A DNA stretch of 64,000 nt, taken from Streptomyces sp. NBC_01454. Its GTDB lineage: Bacteria; Actinomycetota; Actinomycetes; Streptomycetales; Streptomycetaceae. Within the stretch, counting starts at the first letter, position 1. Each line of letters opens with the position of its first letter. The position numbers and the translations under genes are program-made. Location of the stretch: positions 2,852,001 to 2,916,000 of the forward strand of contig NZ_CP109460.1 in assembly GCF_036227565.1 (NCBI RefSeq). Reading direction: 5' to 3'. Positions 1 through 9,532 of this stretch are shown in pieces. The notes beneath the pieces are model-generated. The model did no database searches and had not been told where the DNA came from. It worked only from the letters and a program-made list of their open reading frames with translations.

Positions 1-528
1 GCCGTACGCCCCTGCCGCCGCCCCGTACGCGCCGCCCGCGGTGTGCCGTCCCGTTCTTCCGTCCGGCCGCCGCCGTCCGGCCGCCACGACCATGATCAGT
101 GCGGCCGCCAGGGCGAGTTGGGCGTAGACGGTCAGCCGTGCCCACAGGGTGAGCCCGCTGTCCAGGCCCTGGAGCCAGTCCGCGTCCAGCACCCACACCA
201 GCGGGATCCGCAGCAGCGCGACGGCGGCCGCCAGGGAGAGCAGCGCCCCCGCGGCCACGGACGAGGTGACGGCCCTGCGCACCTGGGCCACCGCGGCGGC
301 GAGCGCGCCGAGCAGCAGCAGCGGGTCGAGCGCCGAGGTGGCCCAGGCGGTGAACTCCCGCGGCCTGCGGGTCTCGCCCAGCCAGGCCCACCACACATCC
401 GCGCGGTGCTCGGCGACGGCCAGGTCCCGGATGATCCAGCCCGCAGCGAGCAGCGCGAGCAGCAGGCAGACCAGGGCGCCGGCGCCGCGTGCACCGCGGG
501 TGAGAACGCCGTCCCGCACTGTGGACAC
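1..528 (-). CDS. integral membrane protein of unknown function (3' part outside window)
   Basis: An open frame runs without a stop from a GTG at 528 to the window edge, giving 176 residues and no stop codon. The GTG is preceded by a G-rich AGGGGG-like ribosome site. The first residues are basic, followed by a hydrophobic segment (about 15-35), a WWAWLGET stretch, and further hydrophobic segments near 65-80, 95-112 and 130-150. A basic and Gly/Ala/Tyr-rich tail begins near 155. This is the pattern of a small multi-pass membrane protein. It is divergent from the oligopeptide transporter operon. I do not recognise a family and assign no function. Confidence 0.6.
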   Translation of the reverse strand, partial: MSTVRDGVLTRGARGAGALVCLLLALLAAGWIIRDLAVAEHRADVWWAWLGETRRPREFTAWATSALDPLLLLGALAAAVAQVRRAVTSSVAAGALLSLAAAVALLRIPLVWVLDADWLQGLDSGLTLWARLTVYAQLALAAALIMVVAAGRRRPDGRTGRHTAGGAYGAAAGAYG

Positions 529-1014
529 GGCCTGCCCCCTGTCCACGTCGTTGTCCTCGGTTCGTCACGGCACCCCCGCGGCGGGGGTGTCTACCGCAGG
601 TCTACTGCAGTCCCGGCGCGGGGACAACTGACCCGAATGGAGCAACGGACGAAACCGGCACATACGGCGACCGGCCGGGACGCCACCTGGCGTCCCGGCC
701 GGTCTACGGCACCCGCACGGCCGTACGGTGTTCATCATGGCGCGTCCGTATATCGGAGTTGCGACAGGGAAGTTGCCAGCTTGTTAAAGCGGTTTGATCC
801 GAAATGTCCGCTCATGCCGCACATGGCGCCCACCTGTCAAGCACGCCCGGGCGTCGATATGCGCAATCTTCGCTCAAGAAGCAGACGACCTGCGCATGAG
901 CACACCCGATCCCCTTGACTCCGCCGTAAATAACTTGCGAAAGTCCGCTCATCCAGCGGTGCGAATCGGTGCCGCTTCACGTTCCAAGAGAACTCGGCGC
1001 GGGGGCACTTCGCG
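529..1014. other. 486-base divergent intergenic region
   Basis: This region separates the membrane protein (-) from the oligopeptide importer operon (+) and must hold both promoters. The only strong structure I see is the perfect hairpin at 669-704. A TTGACT at 915-920 could be a -35 element, but no convincing -10 lies at the right distance. No ORF with a plausible ribosome site was found. Confidence 0.5.
669..704. terminator. perfect 16-bp hairpin between divergent genes
   Basis: GACCGGCCGGGACGCC (669-684) is the exact reverse complement of 689-704, with a 4-base ACCT loop. There is no U-tract. It lies about 140 bases upstream of the membrane protein and 310 upstream of the permease gene, so it does not follow any annotated gene. 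It could be an insulator, a terminator of an unannotated transcript or a leader structure. Confidence 0.6.
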
Positions 1015-2049
1015 ATGACTAGTCCATCCCAGACCGCGGCTGCACAGTCCGACACCCCAGGACGTGGGCCCGCAGGTCTGAAGAAGGAAAAGAAGGCCAA
1101 GGGCGGTGAGCTCGTCGGCCGTTCCCCCGGCCAATTGATGTGGATGCGGTTCAAGCGCGACCGCACCGGCATGATCTGCGCGATCGTCGTCCTGGCCTTC
1201 TTCGCCATCGCGGCACTGGCCCCGGTGATCGGCGCGCTGTACGGCAAGGACCCGTACACGCTCTACGGGAACAACGATCCCAACCTCCTGGACGAGTTCG
1301 GCTACCCCGTGGGCGCCAACGGCGGCATCTCCCCCGCGCACTGGTTCGGCGTGGAGCCGTCCCTGGGCCGCGATGTGTTCATGCAGCTGATCTACGGCAT
1401 GCGGATGTCGCTCGGCATCTCCGTCGCGGTGACCCTGCTGACCGTGGTCACCGGCATCCTCATCGGCGTCACGGCCGGGTACGTCGGCGGCCGCACCGAC
1501 TACTTCCTCAGCCGTGTGATCGACTTCCTGCTGGCGTTCCCCAGCCAGCTGACGTTCGTGGCGTTCATGCCCGTCGTGGTGGCGCTCTTCGTGCCGCCGG
1601 GCGATGAGACGCCCACCTATGTGCGGGTCTGCGCCCTGGTCATCGTCCAGTGGTTCCTGGGCTGGATGGGTCTGGCGCGACTGCTGCGCGGTCAGGTGCT
1701 CTCCCTGCGCGAGCGGGAGTTCGTCGAGGCGGCCAAGATCACCGGCGCCTCGCCCTGGCGGATCATCCGCAAGGAGCTGCTGCCGAACGTCGTCACTCCG
1801 GTGCTGGTGCAGAGCACCTACATGCTGCCCCTGTTCGTGACCTCCGAGGCGGGCCTCTCCTTCCTGGGCGTCGGCATCGTGGAGCCGACCCCCGACTGGG
1901 GCCGGCTCTTCCAGGCGGGCGCCCGGTACTACGAGAACGACCCCACCTTCCTGCTCTTCCCCGCCGTAGCCATGCTGATCTTCGTGCTGTGCTTCAACCT
2001 CCTCGGAGACTCGGTACGCGACGCCTTCGATCCCAAGTCCGGGCGCTGA
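1015..2049 (+). CDS. bldKA: oligopeptide ABC transporter permease, DppC/OppC type (BldKA-like)
   Basis: 344-residue inner-membrane subunit of a peptide importer. An N-terminal cytoplasmic stretch with KKEKKAK is followed by a first membrane segment (about 55-78), an OppC_N-type region and a BPD_transp_1 domain with four to five further segments. The EAA loop that contacts the ATPases is around EFVEAAKITGASPWRIIRKE. It opens a five-gene + strand operon whose order (permease, binding lipoprotein, permease, ATPase, ATPase) is that described for bldKABCDE of S. coelicolor, the importer of an extracellular peptide signal needed for aerial growth. The family is certain. The bldK name rests on gene order and could be wrong if this is a paralogous Opp system. 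Confidence 0.82.
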   Translation: MTSPSQTAAAQSDTPGRGPAGLKKEKKAKGGELVGRSPGQLMWMRFKRDRTGMICAIVVLAFFAIAALAPVIGALYGKDPYTLYGNNDPNLLDEFGYPVGANGGISPAHWFGVEPSLGRDVFMQLIYGMRMSLGISVAVTLLTVVTGILIGVTAGYVGGRTDYFLSRVIDFLLAFPSQLTFVAFMPVVVALFVPPGDETPTYVRVCALVIVQWFLGWMGLARLLRGQVLSLREREFVEAAKITGASPWRIIRKELLPNVVTPVLVQSTYMLPLFVTSEAGLSFLGVGIVEPTPDWGRLFQAGARYYENDPTFLLFPAVAMLIFVLCFNLLGDSVRDAFDPKSGR

Positions 2050-2153
2050 TCGTCCACTTGAAGGGGGGCTTGCTGTCACCCCTGCCGGGCCTGCCCGGGA
2101 TGCGTCAGACAGCACATCTCGTCACCAACTGACAGGCAGGTGCTTGGAATCCC

Positions 2154-3953
2154 ATGAACGCACTTTCTACGCGCAGAGCACGCGCGGCGATAGTGGCCCT
2201 CGCGGCCGGATCGCTCGCGCTCACCGGTTGCAGCGGCGGCAGCGGCTCCAATCAGGACAAGTCGCAGACCGACAAGGACGCCGCGTCCCAGGCCAAGGCG
2301 ATCCCGATGGGCACCGCCGCCGACTCCGTCGGCCCGGCCGTCGCCGTCAAGGGCGCCCACTCCGGTGGCACCATCCGCGTCTACCAGCGTGACAGCTACA
2401 ACCACCTGGACCCGGGCCAGATGTACGTCAGCGACATGAAGGCGCTGTCGCAGCTGATCTTCCGCGGCCTGACCAGCTTCAAGCAGGACGACAAGGGCAA
2501 CGCCAAGGTCGTGGGCGACCTCGCCACCGACGCCGGCCAGATGTCCGACGGCGGCAAGACCTGGAAGTACACGCTCAAGGACGGCATCAAGTTCGAGGAC
2601 GGCACGCCGATCACCTCGAAGGACATCCGCCACAGCATCGAGCGGCTGTACTCGAAGTTCATCACCGACGGTCCGACCTACGTGCAGACGTGGCTGTCCG
2701 GCGCCGGCACCTCGTACCGCAAGGCACTGCCGGACGGTCCGTACAAGGGCGACCACCTGCCCAAGAACGTGCTGGACACCCCGGACGCGAAGACCATCAT
2801 CTTCCACTTCAAGCAGCCGAACTCGCAGCTGCCGTACGCGCTGACGATGCCCGGCTACAGCGCGGTCCCGGACAGCGCGAAGGACACCAAGGACGCCTAC
2901 GACGTCGCCCCGGTGTCCTCCGGTCCCTACAAGATCGCGTCGTTCAAGTCCGGCAAGGCCATGCAGCTGGTCCGGAACAAGAACTGGGACCCGAAGACGG
3001 ACCCGATGCGCCACCAGTACCCCGACGGGTACAACATCACCTTCAACCACCAGGCCTCGGACTCCACCAAGCGCCTGATGGCCGACCAGGGTGAGGCCAA
3101 GAACGCGATCAGCCTCACCAACGCGGTCGACCCCACGCTGACCAAGAACGTGCTGGACAACGCCAGCGCCAGCAAGCGCATGGTCCAGGGGTACCAGCCC
3201 TACGTGTGGCAGATGAACTTCAACATGGACCGCATCAAGGACAAGCGGATCCGTGACGCGATCACCTACGCGCTGCCGAACCAGCAGATCGTCCGGGTCA
3301 ACGGCGGCAGCTACGGCGGCGAGATCGCGGGCGGTCTGCTCGCCCCGACCGTCGCGGGCTACAAGAAGGGCTACGACCCCTACGGCAAGCTCTCGCACCC
3401 CAACGGTGAGCCGGAGAAGGCCAAGAAGCTCCTCAAGGAGGCCGGCAAGACCGGCATGAAGCTGGTCTACGCGTACTCCAACACCGAGTCGCGTCAGAAG
3501 GAAGCCGTCGTCATCGAGGACGCGCTGACCAAGGCCGGCTTCAACGTGCAGAAGAAGGAGGTCGACGCCGCCTCCTGGTACGAGCAGATGGGCAAGGTCA
3601 AGAACGGCTTCGACATCTACATGACCGGCTGGGGCCAGGACTGGGCGGACGCCTCGACCGTCATCCCGCCGTCCTACGACGGCACCACCATCCAGGACGG
3701 CTCGTCGAACTACTCGCACATCAACGACAAGCACGTGAACTCCGAGATCGCCCGCATCACGAAGATCACGGACGTGCAGAAGGCCACCGCCGAGTGGCAG
3801 AAGCTGCACCAGTACATCGTGGAGAAGGTCAACCCGGCCGCGCCGGTCTTCTACACCAAGGTGCTCCAGCTGTACGGCTCGAACATCGGCGGCGCCCGCT
3901 ACAACGAGGACGTCAGCTACATCGACCCGAACACGCTGTTCCTCAAGAAGTGA
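2154..3953 (+). CDS. bldKB: oligopeptide-binding lipoprotein, SBP_bac_5 family (BldKB-like)
   Basis: 599-residue extracytoplasmic receptor that would capture peptides and deliver them to the two permeases. The start MNALSTRRARA gives a positively charged signal peptide ending in the lipobox LTGC (Cys near 25), so it should be membrane-anchored. A Ser/Gly/Asp-rich linker follows, then the SBP_bac_5 fold from about 60 to the end, containing features such as LKDGIKFEDGTPITSKDI. It lies 104 bases after the first permease, and a hairpin at 3987-4024 follows it, probably favouring higher receptor than permease mRNA. In S. coelicolor the second bldK gene is the lipoprotein, which matches. Peptide specificity cannot be read from the sequence. 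Confidence 0.85.
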   Translation: MNALSTRRARAAIVALAAGSLALTGCSGGSGSNQDKSQTDKDAASQAKAIPMGTAADSVGPAVAVKGAHSGGTIRVYQRDSYNHLDPGQMYVSDMKALSQLIFRGLTSFKQDDKGNAKVVGDLATDAGQMSDGGKTWKYTLKDGIKFEDGTPITSKDIRHSIERLYSKFITDGPTYVQTWLSGAGTSYRKALPDGPYKGDHLPKNVLDTPDAKTIIFHFKQPNSQLPYALTMPGYSAVPDSAKDTKDAYDVAPVSSGPYKIASFKSGKAMQLVRNKNWDPKTDPMRHQYPDGYNITFNHQASDSTKRLMADQGEAKNAISLTNAVDPTLTKNVLDNASASKRMVQGYQPYVWQMNFNMDRIKDKRIRDAITYALPNQQIVRVNGGSYGGEIAGGLLAPTVAGYKKGYDPYGKLSHPNGEPEKAKKLLKEAGKTGMKLVYAYSNTESRQKEAVVIEDALTKAGFNVQKKEVDAASWYEQMGKVKNGFDIYMTGWGQDWADASTVIPPSYDGTTIQDGSSNYSHINDKHVNSEIARITKITDVQKATAEWQKLHQYIVEKVNPAAPVFYTKVLQLYGSNIGGARYNEDVSYIDPNTLFLKK

Positions 3954-3986
3954 CGAGAGCGCACCGCCTCGTCTGACGAAGGCACT

Positions 3987-4024
3987 CCGGAGAGCGCGCA
4001 CACGGCGGAACGCGCGCCCTCCGG
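3987..4024 (+). terminator. intra-operon hairpin after the binding-protein gene
   Basis: CCGGAG-a-GCGCGC (3987-3999) pairs with GCGCGC-c-CTCCGG (4012-4024), a 12-bp stem with one internal mismatch and a 12-base loop. It sits between the binding-protein and second permease genes. Such structures usually stabilise the upstream mRNA or partly terminate, giving an excess of binding protein. Confidence 0.6.
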
Positions 4025-4084
4025 GGCCTTCCCAGCCACCCCTCACACCCACTGCCGCCGCCGTCCTGAGAGCAGCGAACTGCC

Positions 4085-5056
4085 ATGCTTCAATTCCTAC
4101 TTCGCCGGACGTTCGGCGCTGTTGTCATCCTTGTTCTGCTCAGTGCCTTCACCTTCTTCGTCTTCTTCGGTGCCGGTGACCCGGCCGCGATGTCCTGCGG
4201 CAAGAACTGCACCGCGGACAACATCGCGCTGATCCACCAGAACCTCGGCCTCGACAAGCCCCTGACGACCCAGTTCTGGGACTTCGTCGTCGGCATCTTC
4301 GCCGGCCGCGACTACTCCATCGGCCACTGCAGCGCGCCGTGCTTCGGCTACTCCTTCGCGACCAAGCAGGACGTCTGGTCGACGATGATGGACCGCCTGC
4401 CCACCACCGCCTCGCTGGCCATCGGCGGCGCCGTGGTGTTCCTGACCGTGGGCCTGGGCACCGGCCTGATCGCCGCCTACAAGCGCGGCTCGTTCCTGGA
4501 CAAGGCGCTCACCTCGGTCTCGATGGTGCTGAGTTCGGCACAGATCTACATCCTCGGTCCGATCGCGCTCGGTCTCTTCGTCTACAGCGGCCTCCTGGAG
4601 TCCCCCAAGTACGTGGACTTCACCTCGGACCCATCGGGCTGGTTCATGGGGCTGCTGCTCCCCTGGCTCGTGATGTCGACGATCTTCACCGCGCAGTACA
4701 CCCGTATGTCCCGCTCGACGATGATCGAGCAGCTGCAGGAGGAACACGTCCGGACGGCCAAGGCCAAGGGCATGTCCAGCTCGTACGTCTTCCTGCGCTA
4801 CGCCTGGCGCGGGTCGCTGATCCCCATCGTGACCATCCTCGGCATGGACCTGAGCTCGCTGTTCGGCGGCGCGATGATCACCGAGTTCACCTTCCAGCTG
4901 GCGGGCATCGGCCGCCTGGCGATCGACTCCGTCACCACCCTCGATCTGCCCATGGTCATGGGCGTGCTGATCTTCAGCGCCGCCCTGATCCTGGTGTTCA
5001 ACATCATCGTGGATGCGACGTACGCCTTCATCGACCCGCGCGTGCGCCTGTCCTAG
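4085..5056 (+). CDS. bldKC: oligopeptide ABC transporter permease, DppB/OppB type (BldKC-like)
   Basis: 323 residues. The start MLQFLLRRTFGAVVILVLLSAF has the OppB-type N terminus, with a first membrane segment at about 10-32. An extracytoplasmic loop of about 70 residues contains several cysteines (SCGKNC and GHCSAPC), which is unusual for this subunit and may form disulphides. BPD_transp_1 follows (about 105-315) with the coupling loop around EEHVRTAKAKGMSSSYVFLRYAWR. It forms the heterodimeric channel with the permease at 1015. The ATPase gene follows 11 bases downstream, so translation is probably coupled. Confidence 0.84.
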   Translation: MLQFLLRRTFGAVVILVLLSAFTFFVFFGAGDPAAMSCGKNCTADNIALIHQNLGLDKPLTTQFWDFVVGIFAGRDYSIGHCSAPCFGYSFATKQDVWSTMMDRLPTTASLAIGGAVVFLTVGLGTGLIAAYKRGSFLDKALTSVSMVLSSAQIYILGPIALGLFVYSGLLESPKYVDFTSDPSGWFMGLLLPWLVMSTIFTAQYTRMSRSTMIEQLQEEHVRTAKAKGMSSSYVFLRYAWRGSLIPIVTILGMDLSSLFGGAMITEFTFQLAGIGRLAIDSVTTLDLPMVMGVLIFSAALILVFNIIVDATYAFIDPRVRLS

Positions 5057-5067
5057 GAGAGCCTGAA

Positions 5068-6129
5068 GTGACCACACTCACCAAGACCGAAGGCACCGAG
5101 GTGCCGGCCGGGTCCGACCCCTTCCTGTCCGTCCGTGATCTGCAGGTGCGGTTCTCCACCGAGGACGGCATCGTCAAGGCGGTCGACGGTCTCTCCTTCG
5201 ACCTGGAACGCGGCGAGACGCTCGGCATCGTCGGTGAATCGGGCTCCGGCAAGTCGGTGACCAACCTCGCGATCCTGGGGCTGCACAACCCGAAGGCCAC
5301 CGAGATCGGCGGCGAGATCGTCCTGGACGGGGACGAGCTGACCGGGGCCCGCGAGAAGACCCTGGAACAGCTCCGCGGCAACAAGATGGCGATGATCTTC
5401 CAGGACGCGCTGACCGCCCTGTCGCCGTACTACACGGTCGGCCGGCAGATCGCCGAGCCGTTCATGAAGCACACCGGCGCGAGCAAGCGCGAGGGCCGCC
5501 AGCGCGCCATCGAGATGCTGACCAAGGTCGGTATCCCGCAGCCGAGCCTGCGGGTGGACGACTATCCGCACCAGTTCTCCGGCGGTATGCGCCAGCGCGC
5601 GATGATCGCCATGGCGCTGGTCTGCAACCCGCAGCTCCTGATCGCCGACGAGCCCACCACCGCGCTGGACGTGACCGTCCAGGCGCAGATCCTCGACCTG
5701 CTCAAGGACCTCCAGCAGGAATTCGGCTCCGCGATCATCCTGATCACCCATGACCTCGGCGTGGTCGCCAACACGGCGGACAAGCTGCTGGTGATGTACG
5801 CCGGCCGGGCCGTGGAGCGGGGCTCCGTCAAGGAGATCCTCACCCAGCCCCGCCACCCGTACACCTGGGGCCTGCTCAGCTCGATGCCGCGGCTGTCCTC
5901 GGACGTCAGCGAGGCGCTGCACCCGATCCCGGGTTCCCCGCCGAGCCTGCTCAACCCGCCCTCGGGCTGCGCCTTCCACCCCCGCTGCGGCTTCACGGCC
6001 GAGGTCGGCGGGGCGCGTTGCACCGACGAGCGGCCGCTGCTGGAGGCGGGGCGCGCCGCCGCGTGCCACCTGAGCGCCGAGCAGAAGCAGACCCTCTTCA
6101 CCGAGCAGATCAAGCCCCGGCTGGGCTAG
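5068..6129 (+). CDS. bldKD: oligopeptide ABC transporter ATPase, DppD/OppD type (BldKD-like)
   Basis: 353 residues from a GTG at 5068, chosen because AGGAGA lies 7 bases upstream and the ABC domain begins soon after; the open frame continues far upstream but overlaps the permease gene. Walker A is GESGSGKS (57-63), the signature is FSGGMRQR, Walker B is [12 protein letters not shown] and the switch is ITHDLG. The C-terminal oligo_HPY region carries HPRCGF and a later Cys typical of OppD-like ATPases. It would pair with the product of the next gene to power import. Confidence 0.85.
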   Translation: MTTLTKTEGTEVPAGSDPFLSVRDLQVRFSTEDGIVKAVDGLSFDLERGETLGIVGESGSGKSVTNLAILGLHNPKATEIGGEIVLDGDELTGAREKTLEQLRGNKMAMIFQDALTALSPYYTVGRQIAEPFMKHTGASKREGRQRAIEMLTKVGIPQPSLRVDDYPHQFSGGMRQRAMIAMALVCNPQLLIADEPTTALDVTVQAQILDLLKDLQQEFGSAIILITHDLGVVANTADKLLVMYAGRAVERGSVKEILTQPRHPYTWGLLSSMPRLSSDVSEALHPIPGSPPSLLNPPSGCAFHPRCGFTAEVGGARCTDERPLLEAGRAAACHLSAEQKQTLFTEQIKPRLG

Positions 6130-6141
6130 GGAGCGACCACC

Positions 6142-7290
6142 ATGACAGACAACGTCACCCTCCCGGCGCCGCGCGGCGCCGCGCCCACGCCGGGCGAGCC
6201 GCTGCTCACCGCCGAGGGCCTGACCAAGCACTTCCCGATCTACGGCGGCTTTCCGTTCAAGCGGAGGGTCGGCGCGGTGCAGGCGGTCGACGGCGTCGAC
6301 CTGACCGTGCACGCGAGCGAGAGCTTCGGCCTGGTCGGTGAGTCGGGCTGCGGCAAGTCCACCACCGGCCGGCTGCTCACCCGCCTGATGGAGCCGACCT
6401 CCGGCAAGATCACCTACGCGGGCCAGGACATCACCCACGCCGGCCGCAAGGAACTGGCGCCGGTCCGCTCCGAGATCCAGATGATCTTCCAGGACCCGTA
6501 TGCCTCGCTGAACCCGCGGCAGACGGTGGGCACCATCATCGGCGGCCCGATGGAGATCAACGGGATCAACCCGCCCGGTGGCCGGGAGAAGCGGATCCGC
6601 GAGCTCCTGGAGACCGTGGGTCTCAACCCGGAGCACTACAACCGCTTCCCGCACGAGTTCTCCGGCGGCCAGCGCCAGCGCATCGGGGTGGCCCGCGCGC
6701 TCGCCCTGGAGCCGAAGCTGATCATCGCCGACGAGCCGGTGTCCGCGCTCGACGTCTCCATCCAGGCGCAGGTCGTCAACCTGCTCCAGAAGCTCCAGCG
6801 CGAGCTGGGCATCGCGTTCCTGTTCATCGCCCACGACCTGGCGATCGTGCGGCACTTCAGCGAGCGGGTCGCGGTGATGTACCTCGGCAAGATCGTCGAG
6901 GTCGGTTCCCGCGACGACATCTACAACCGGCCCCGCCACCCGTACACCCACGCGCTGCTCTCGGCGGTGCCCGAGGCCAAGCTGGTGGAGAGCGAGGAGG
7001 AGGACCGCGAGCGCATCCGCCTCGCCGGTGACGTCCCCTCCCCCGTCAACCCGCCCTCCGGCTGCCGCTTCCGCACCCGCTGCTGGAAGGCGCAGGACAA
7101 GTGCGCGAGCCAGGAGCCGCCGCTGGTCCAGATCGGCGGCAACGCCGGCGGCCACCTGACGGCCTGCCACTTCCCCGAGGAGCCCACGACCGCGGCGCGG
7201 GACGAGGACATCATCCTCGACCCGGCGCTGGCGGCGATCGAGGACATCACGCCGGCCGGCTCCGCCGAGGAGACCGGCACGACCGGCTGA
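6142..7290 (+). CDS. bldKE: oligopeptide ABC transporter ATPase, DppF/OppF type (BldKE-like)
   Basis: 382 residues, starting 12 bases after the previous stop. It has the OppF-type N terminus [25 protein letters not shown], Walker [10 protein letters not shown], signature FSGGQRQR, Walker [13 protein letters not shown] and the oligo_HPY tail with [11 protein letters not shown]. The acidic C-terminal extension (after about 350) is low complexity. It is the last gene of the importer operon and is followed by a strong hairpin at 7306-7341, where transcription from the opposing operon also meets. Confidence 0.85.
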   Translation: MTDNVTLPAPRGAAPTPGEPLLTAEGLTKHFPIYGGFPFKRRVGAVQAVDGVDLTVHASESFGLVGESGCGKSTTGRLLTRLMEPTSGKITYAGQDITHAGRKELAPVRSEIQMIFQDPYASLNPRQTVGTIIGGPMEINGINPPGGREKRIRELLETVGLNPEHYNRFPHEFSGGQRQRIGVARALALEPKLIIADEPVSALDVSIQAQVVNLLQKLQRELGIAFLFIAHDLAIVRHFSERVAVMYLGKIVEVGSRDDIYNRPRHPYTHALLSAVPEAKLVESEEEDRERIRLAGDVPSPVNPPSGCRFRTRCWKAQDKCASQEPPLVQIGGNAGGHLTACHFPEEPTTAARDEDIILDPALAAIEDITPAGSAEETGTTG

Positions 7291-7305
7291 CCGGGCCGTA
7301 CCCCG

Positions 7306-7341
7306 CCGGAGCCCGCTTCCCCCACGGGAGGCGGGCTCCGG
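7306..7341. terminator. bidirectional terminator between convergent peptide-transporter operons
   Basis: CCGGAGCCCGC (7306-7316) pairs perfectly with GCGGGCTCCGG (7331-7341) around a 14-base loop. It sits in the 79-base gap between two convergent ATPase genes and can serve both strands. Confidence 0.75.
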
Positions 7342-7369
7342 CGCGTGTGGCGGCTCCGCGGCCACGCGG

Positions 7370-8494
7370 CTACCCGCTCGGCACCACCGTGCGCTCCTCG
7401 GCGAAGTGACATGCCGACGGGTGCCGCGCGGGCCCCGCCGTGTCCCGGAACTCCGCCGGGACCTCCAGCGGCGGGGTGACCTCGGCGCACAGGTCCCGCG
7501 CCTTCCAGCAGCGGGTGCGGAAGCGGCAGCCGGAGGGCGGGTTCGCGGGCGAGGGGACGTCGCCCGCGAGCAGGATGCGGTCGCGGTGGGTGTGGGCGTC
7601 CGGATCGGGGACGGGCACGGCGGACAGCAGGGCCTGGGTGTACGGGTGGGTCGGGTGCTCGTAGATCTGCTCGTCGGTGCCCAGCTCGGCGAGCCGGCCC
7701 AGGTACATCACCGCGATGCGGTCGGAGATGTGCCGCACGACCGACAGATCGTGGGCGATGAAGACGTAGGACAGGTCGAACTCGTCCTGCAACCGCTCCA
7801 GCAGATTGACCACTTGGGACTGGACGGAGACGTCCAGCGCGGAGACCGGCTCATCGGCGACGATGATCTCCGGGCGCAGCGCCAGTCCGCGGGCGATCCC
7901 GATGCGCTGGCGCTGGCCGCCGGAGAACTGGTGCGGATAGCGGTTGACGTACTCGGGGTCGAGCCCGACCACCTCCAGGAGTTCCTGGACCTTTCTGCGG
8001 CGCTCTCCCTTGGGGGCCGCCTCGGGGTGGATCTCGTAGGGCTCGCCGATGATGTCCCCGACGGTCATCCGGGGGTTCAGGGAGGTGTAGGGGTCCTGGA
8101 AGACCATCTGGATATTGCGCCGTACCGCCTTCAGCGCCCGGCCGGAGAGGGTGCTGATGTCCTCGCCGCGGTAGCGGATCCGGCCGGCCGTGGGGCGTTC
8201 GAGGCCGACCAGCAGCTTGGCGACGGTGGACTTCCCGCACCCGGATTCGCCGACGATGCCGAGCGTTTCGCCCCGGTGGAGGTCGAAGGAGACCCCGTCG
8301 ACGGCCCGGACCGCGCCGACCTGCTTCTTGACCAGCACGCCCCGGGTGAGCGGGTAGTGCTTGACCAGGTCGCGGACCTCCAGGACCGGTTCCGGGGAGC
8401 CGGCCGCCGGGGTGCCGGGGGCCGGGGTGCCGGGGGCCGGGGTGCCGGGAGCCGGGGTGCCGGGAGCCGGGGCCCCGGTGTCACCGTGCGCCAT
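7370..8494 (-). CDS. peptide ABC transporter ATPase, DppF/OppF type
   Basis: 374 residues. Last gene of a second Opp/Dpp operon on the - strand. After an odd Pro/Gly/Thr/Ala N terminus made by four 15-bp tandem repeats (APGTP units, residues about 8-28) comes a standard OppF ATPase: [23 protein letters not shown], Walker [18 protein letters not shown], Walker [13 protein letters not shown], and an oligo_HPY tail with [11 protein letters not shown]. The start overlaps the upstream ATPase gene by 14 bases. It is closely similar to the opposing ATPase at 6142-7290. Confidence 0.86.
   Translation of the reverse strand: MAHGDTGAPAPGTPAPGTPAPGTPAPGTPAAGSPEPVLEVRDLVKHYPLTRGVLVKKQVGAVRAVDGVSFDLHRGETLGIVGESGCGKSTVAKLLVGLERPTAGRIRYRGEDISTLSGRALKAVRRNIQMVFQDPYTSLNPRMTVGDIIGEPYEIHPEAAPKGERRRKVQELLEVVGLDPEYVNRYPHQFSGGQRQRIGIARGLALRPEIIVADEPVSALDVSVQSQVVNLLERLQDEFDLSYVFIAHDLSVVRHISDRIAVMYLGRLAELGTDEQIYEHPTHPYTQALLSAVPVPDPDAHTHRDRILLAGDVPSPANPPSGCRFRTRCWKARDLCAEVTPPLEVPAEFRDTAGPARHPSACHFAEERTVVPSG
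8406..8465. repeat. four tandem 15-bp units inside an ATPase N terminus
   Basis: Four consecutive copies of GCCGGGGTGCCGGGG (last base A in units three and four) at 8406-8465 encode an in-frame Ala-Pro-Gly-Thr-Pro repeat. The unit length is a multiple of three, so copy number can change without breaking the frame. This looks like a recent slippage expansion in a tolerant N terminus. Confidence 0.85.
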
Positions 8495-9521
8495 CGAGCG
8501 TCTCCTTCCAGAAGTGGCAGGCGCTGGCCCGGCCGGGCCCGGCCTCGTACAGCGGCGGCGGGTCGGTGCGGCAGACGTCCCGGGCCAGCGGGCAGCGCGG
8601 GTGGAAGGGGCAGCCCGGCGGAATGGCCGTCAGATTGGGCGGCATGCCCTTGATCGCGTACAGCTGCCGCCCCTTCTGGTCCAGCCGCGGGATCGAGTCC
8701 AGCAGCCCGCGGGTGTAGGGGTGGGCGGGCGCCTTGTAGAGCTGGTGGACGGGGGCGGTCTCGACGATCCGGCCCGCGTACATCACCGCGATGGTGTCGG
8801 CGACGTCCGCGACCACCCCCAGGTCGTGGGTGATCAGGATCAGTCCCATGGTCAGCTCGCGCTGCAGCTCCGCCAGCAGATCCATCACCTGCGCCTGGAC
8901 GGTGACGTCCAGCGCCGTGGTCGGCTCGTCCGCGATGATCAGGTCCGGGCCCAGGGCCAGCGCCATCGCGATCATGATCCGCTGGCGCATCCCCCCGGAG
9001 AACTGGTGCGGATAGTCGCCCACCCGCTCCCTGGCGGCGGGGATCTTGACCCGCTCCATCAGCTCCACGGCCCGCCCGCGCGCCTCCTTGCGGGACATCC
9101 CCTCGTGGACCTGGAACATCTCCCCGAGCTGGGCCCCGACGCTGAGGACCGGGTTCAGCGAGGAGAGCGCGTCCTGGAAGATCATCGCCATCTTCGCGCC
9201 GCGGATCCTGCGCCGCTCCTCCCTGCGCAGGGTCAGCAGATCGCGCCCCTGGAAGAGGATCTCGCCGCCGGTGATGAACCCCGGCGGGGAGTCGAGGATG
9301 CCCATCACGGCCTGTGCGGTCACGGACTTGCCGGAGCCGGACTCCCCGAGCACCGCCAGGGTCTGACCCCGTGCCACGTGGTAGCTGACGCCGTTGACGG
9401 CCTTGGCCACCCCGTCGCGGGTACGGAACTCGACCCGCAGATCGCGGACCTCGAGCAGCGGCGGCTCGGCCACGGCCGCCGCGGCGCCCGTGGGTTCCGG
9501 GGCGGCTTCCTGGTGCGTCAT
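8481..9521 (-). CDS. peptide ABC transporter ATPase, DppD/OppD type
   Basis: 346 residues from an ATG at 9521, chosen because [12 protein letters not shown] is followed directly by the ABC domain start ([13 protein letters not shown]); the longer open frame upstream overlaps the permease gene. Walker A is GESGSGKS, signature FSGGMRQR, Walker [13 protein letters not shown], switch ITHDLG, and oligo_HPY has [11 protein letters not shown]. The start lies 11 bases after the permease stop. With the OppF-type partner it forms the nucleotide-binding pair of the second peptide importer. Confidence 0.86.
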   Translation of the reverse strand: MTHQEAAPEPTGAAAAVAEPPLLEVRDLRVEFRTRDGVAKAVNGVSYHVARGQTLAVLGESGSGKSVTAQAVMGILDSPPGFITGGEILFQGRDLLTLRREERRRIRGAKMAMIFQDALSSLNPVLSVGAQLGEMFQVHEGMSRKEARGRAVELMERVKIPAARERVGDYPHQFSGGMRQRIMIAMALALGPDLIIADEPTTALDVTVQAQVMDLLAELQRELTMGLILITHDLGVVADVADTIAVMYAGRIVETAPVHQLYKAPAHPYTRGLLDSIPRLDQKGRQLYAIKGMPPNLTAIPPGCPFHPRCPLARDVCRTDPPPLYEAGPGRASACHFWKETLDGAR

Positions 9522-9532
9522 CTTCCCGCTCC

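Noticed and set aside
915..932. TTGACT ... TAAATA as a sigma70 promoter for the importer operon
   Set aside because: The two boxes are only 6 bases apart, far too close; kept only as a possible isolated -35.
5053..7365. A 770-residue - strand open frame across both ATPase genes of the first importer
   Set aside because: It is an antisense shadow of high-GC coding sequence: Arg/Gly/Asp/Val-rich, no ribosome site, no family signature. The same holds for 2076-4052 (-), 13286-15859 (+), 15890-18262 (+), 23079-25499 (+) and other long overlapping frames.
8401..8480. Possible CRISPR-like direct repeats
   Set aside because: Short head-to-tail coding repeats without spacers, inside an ORF.
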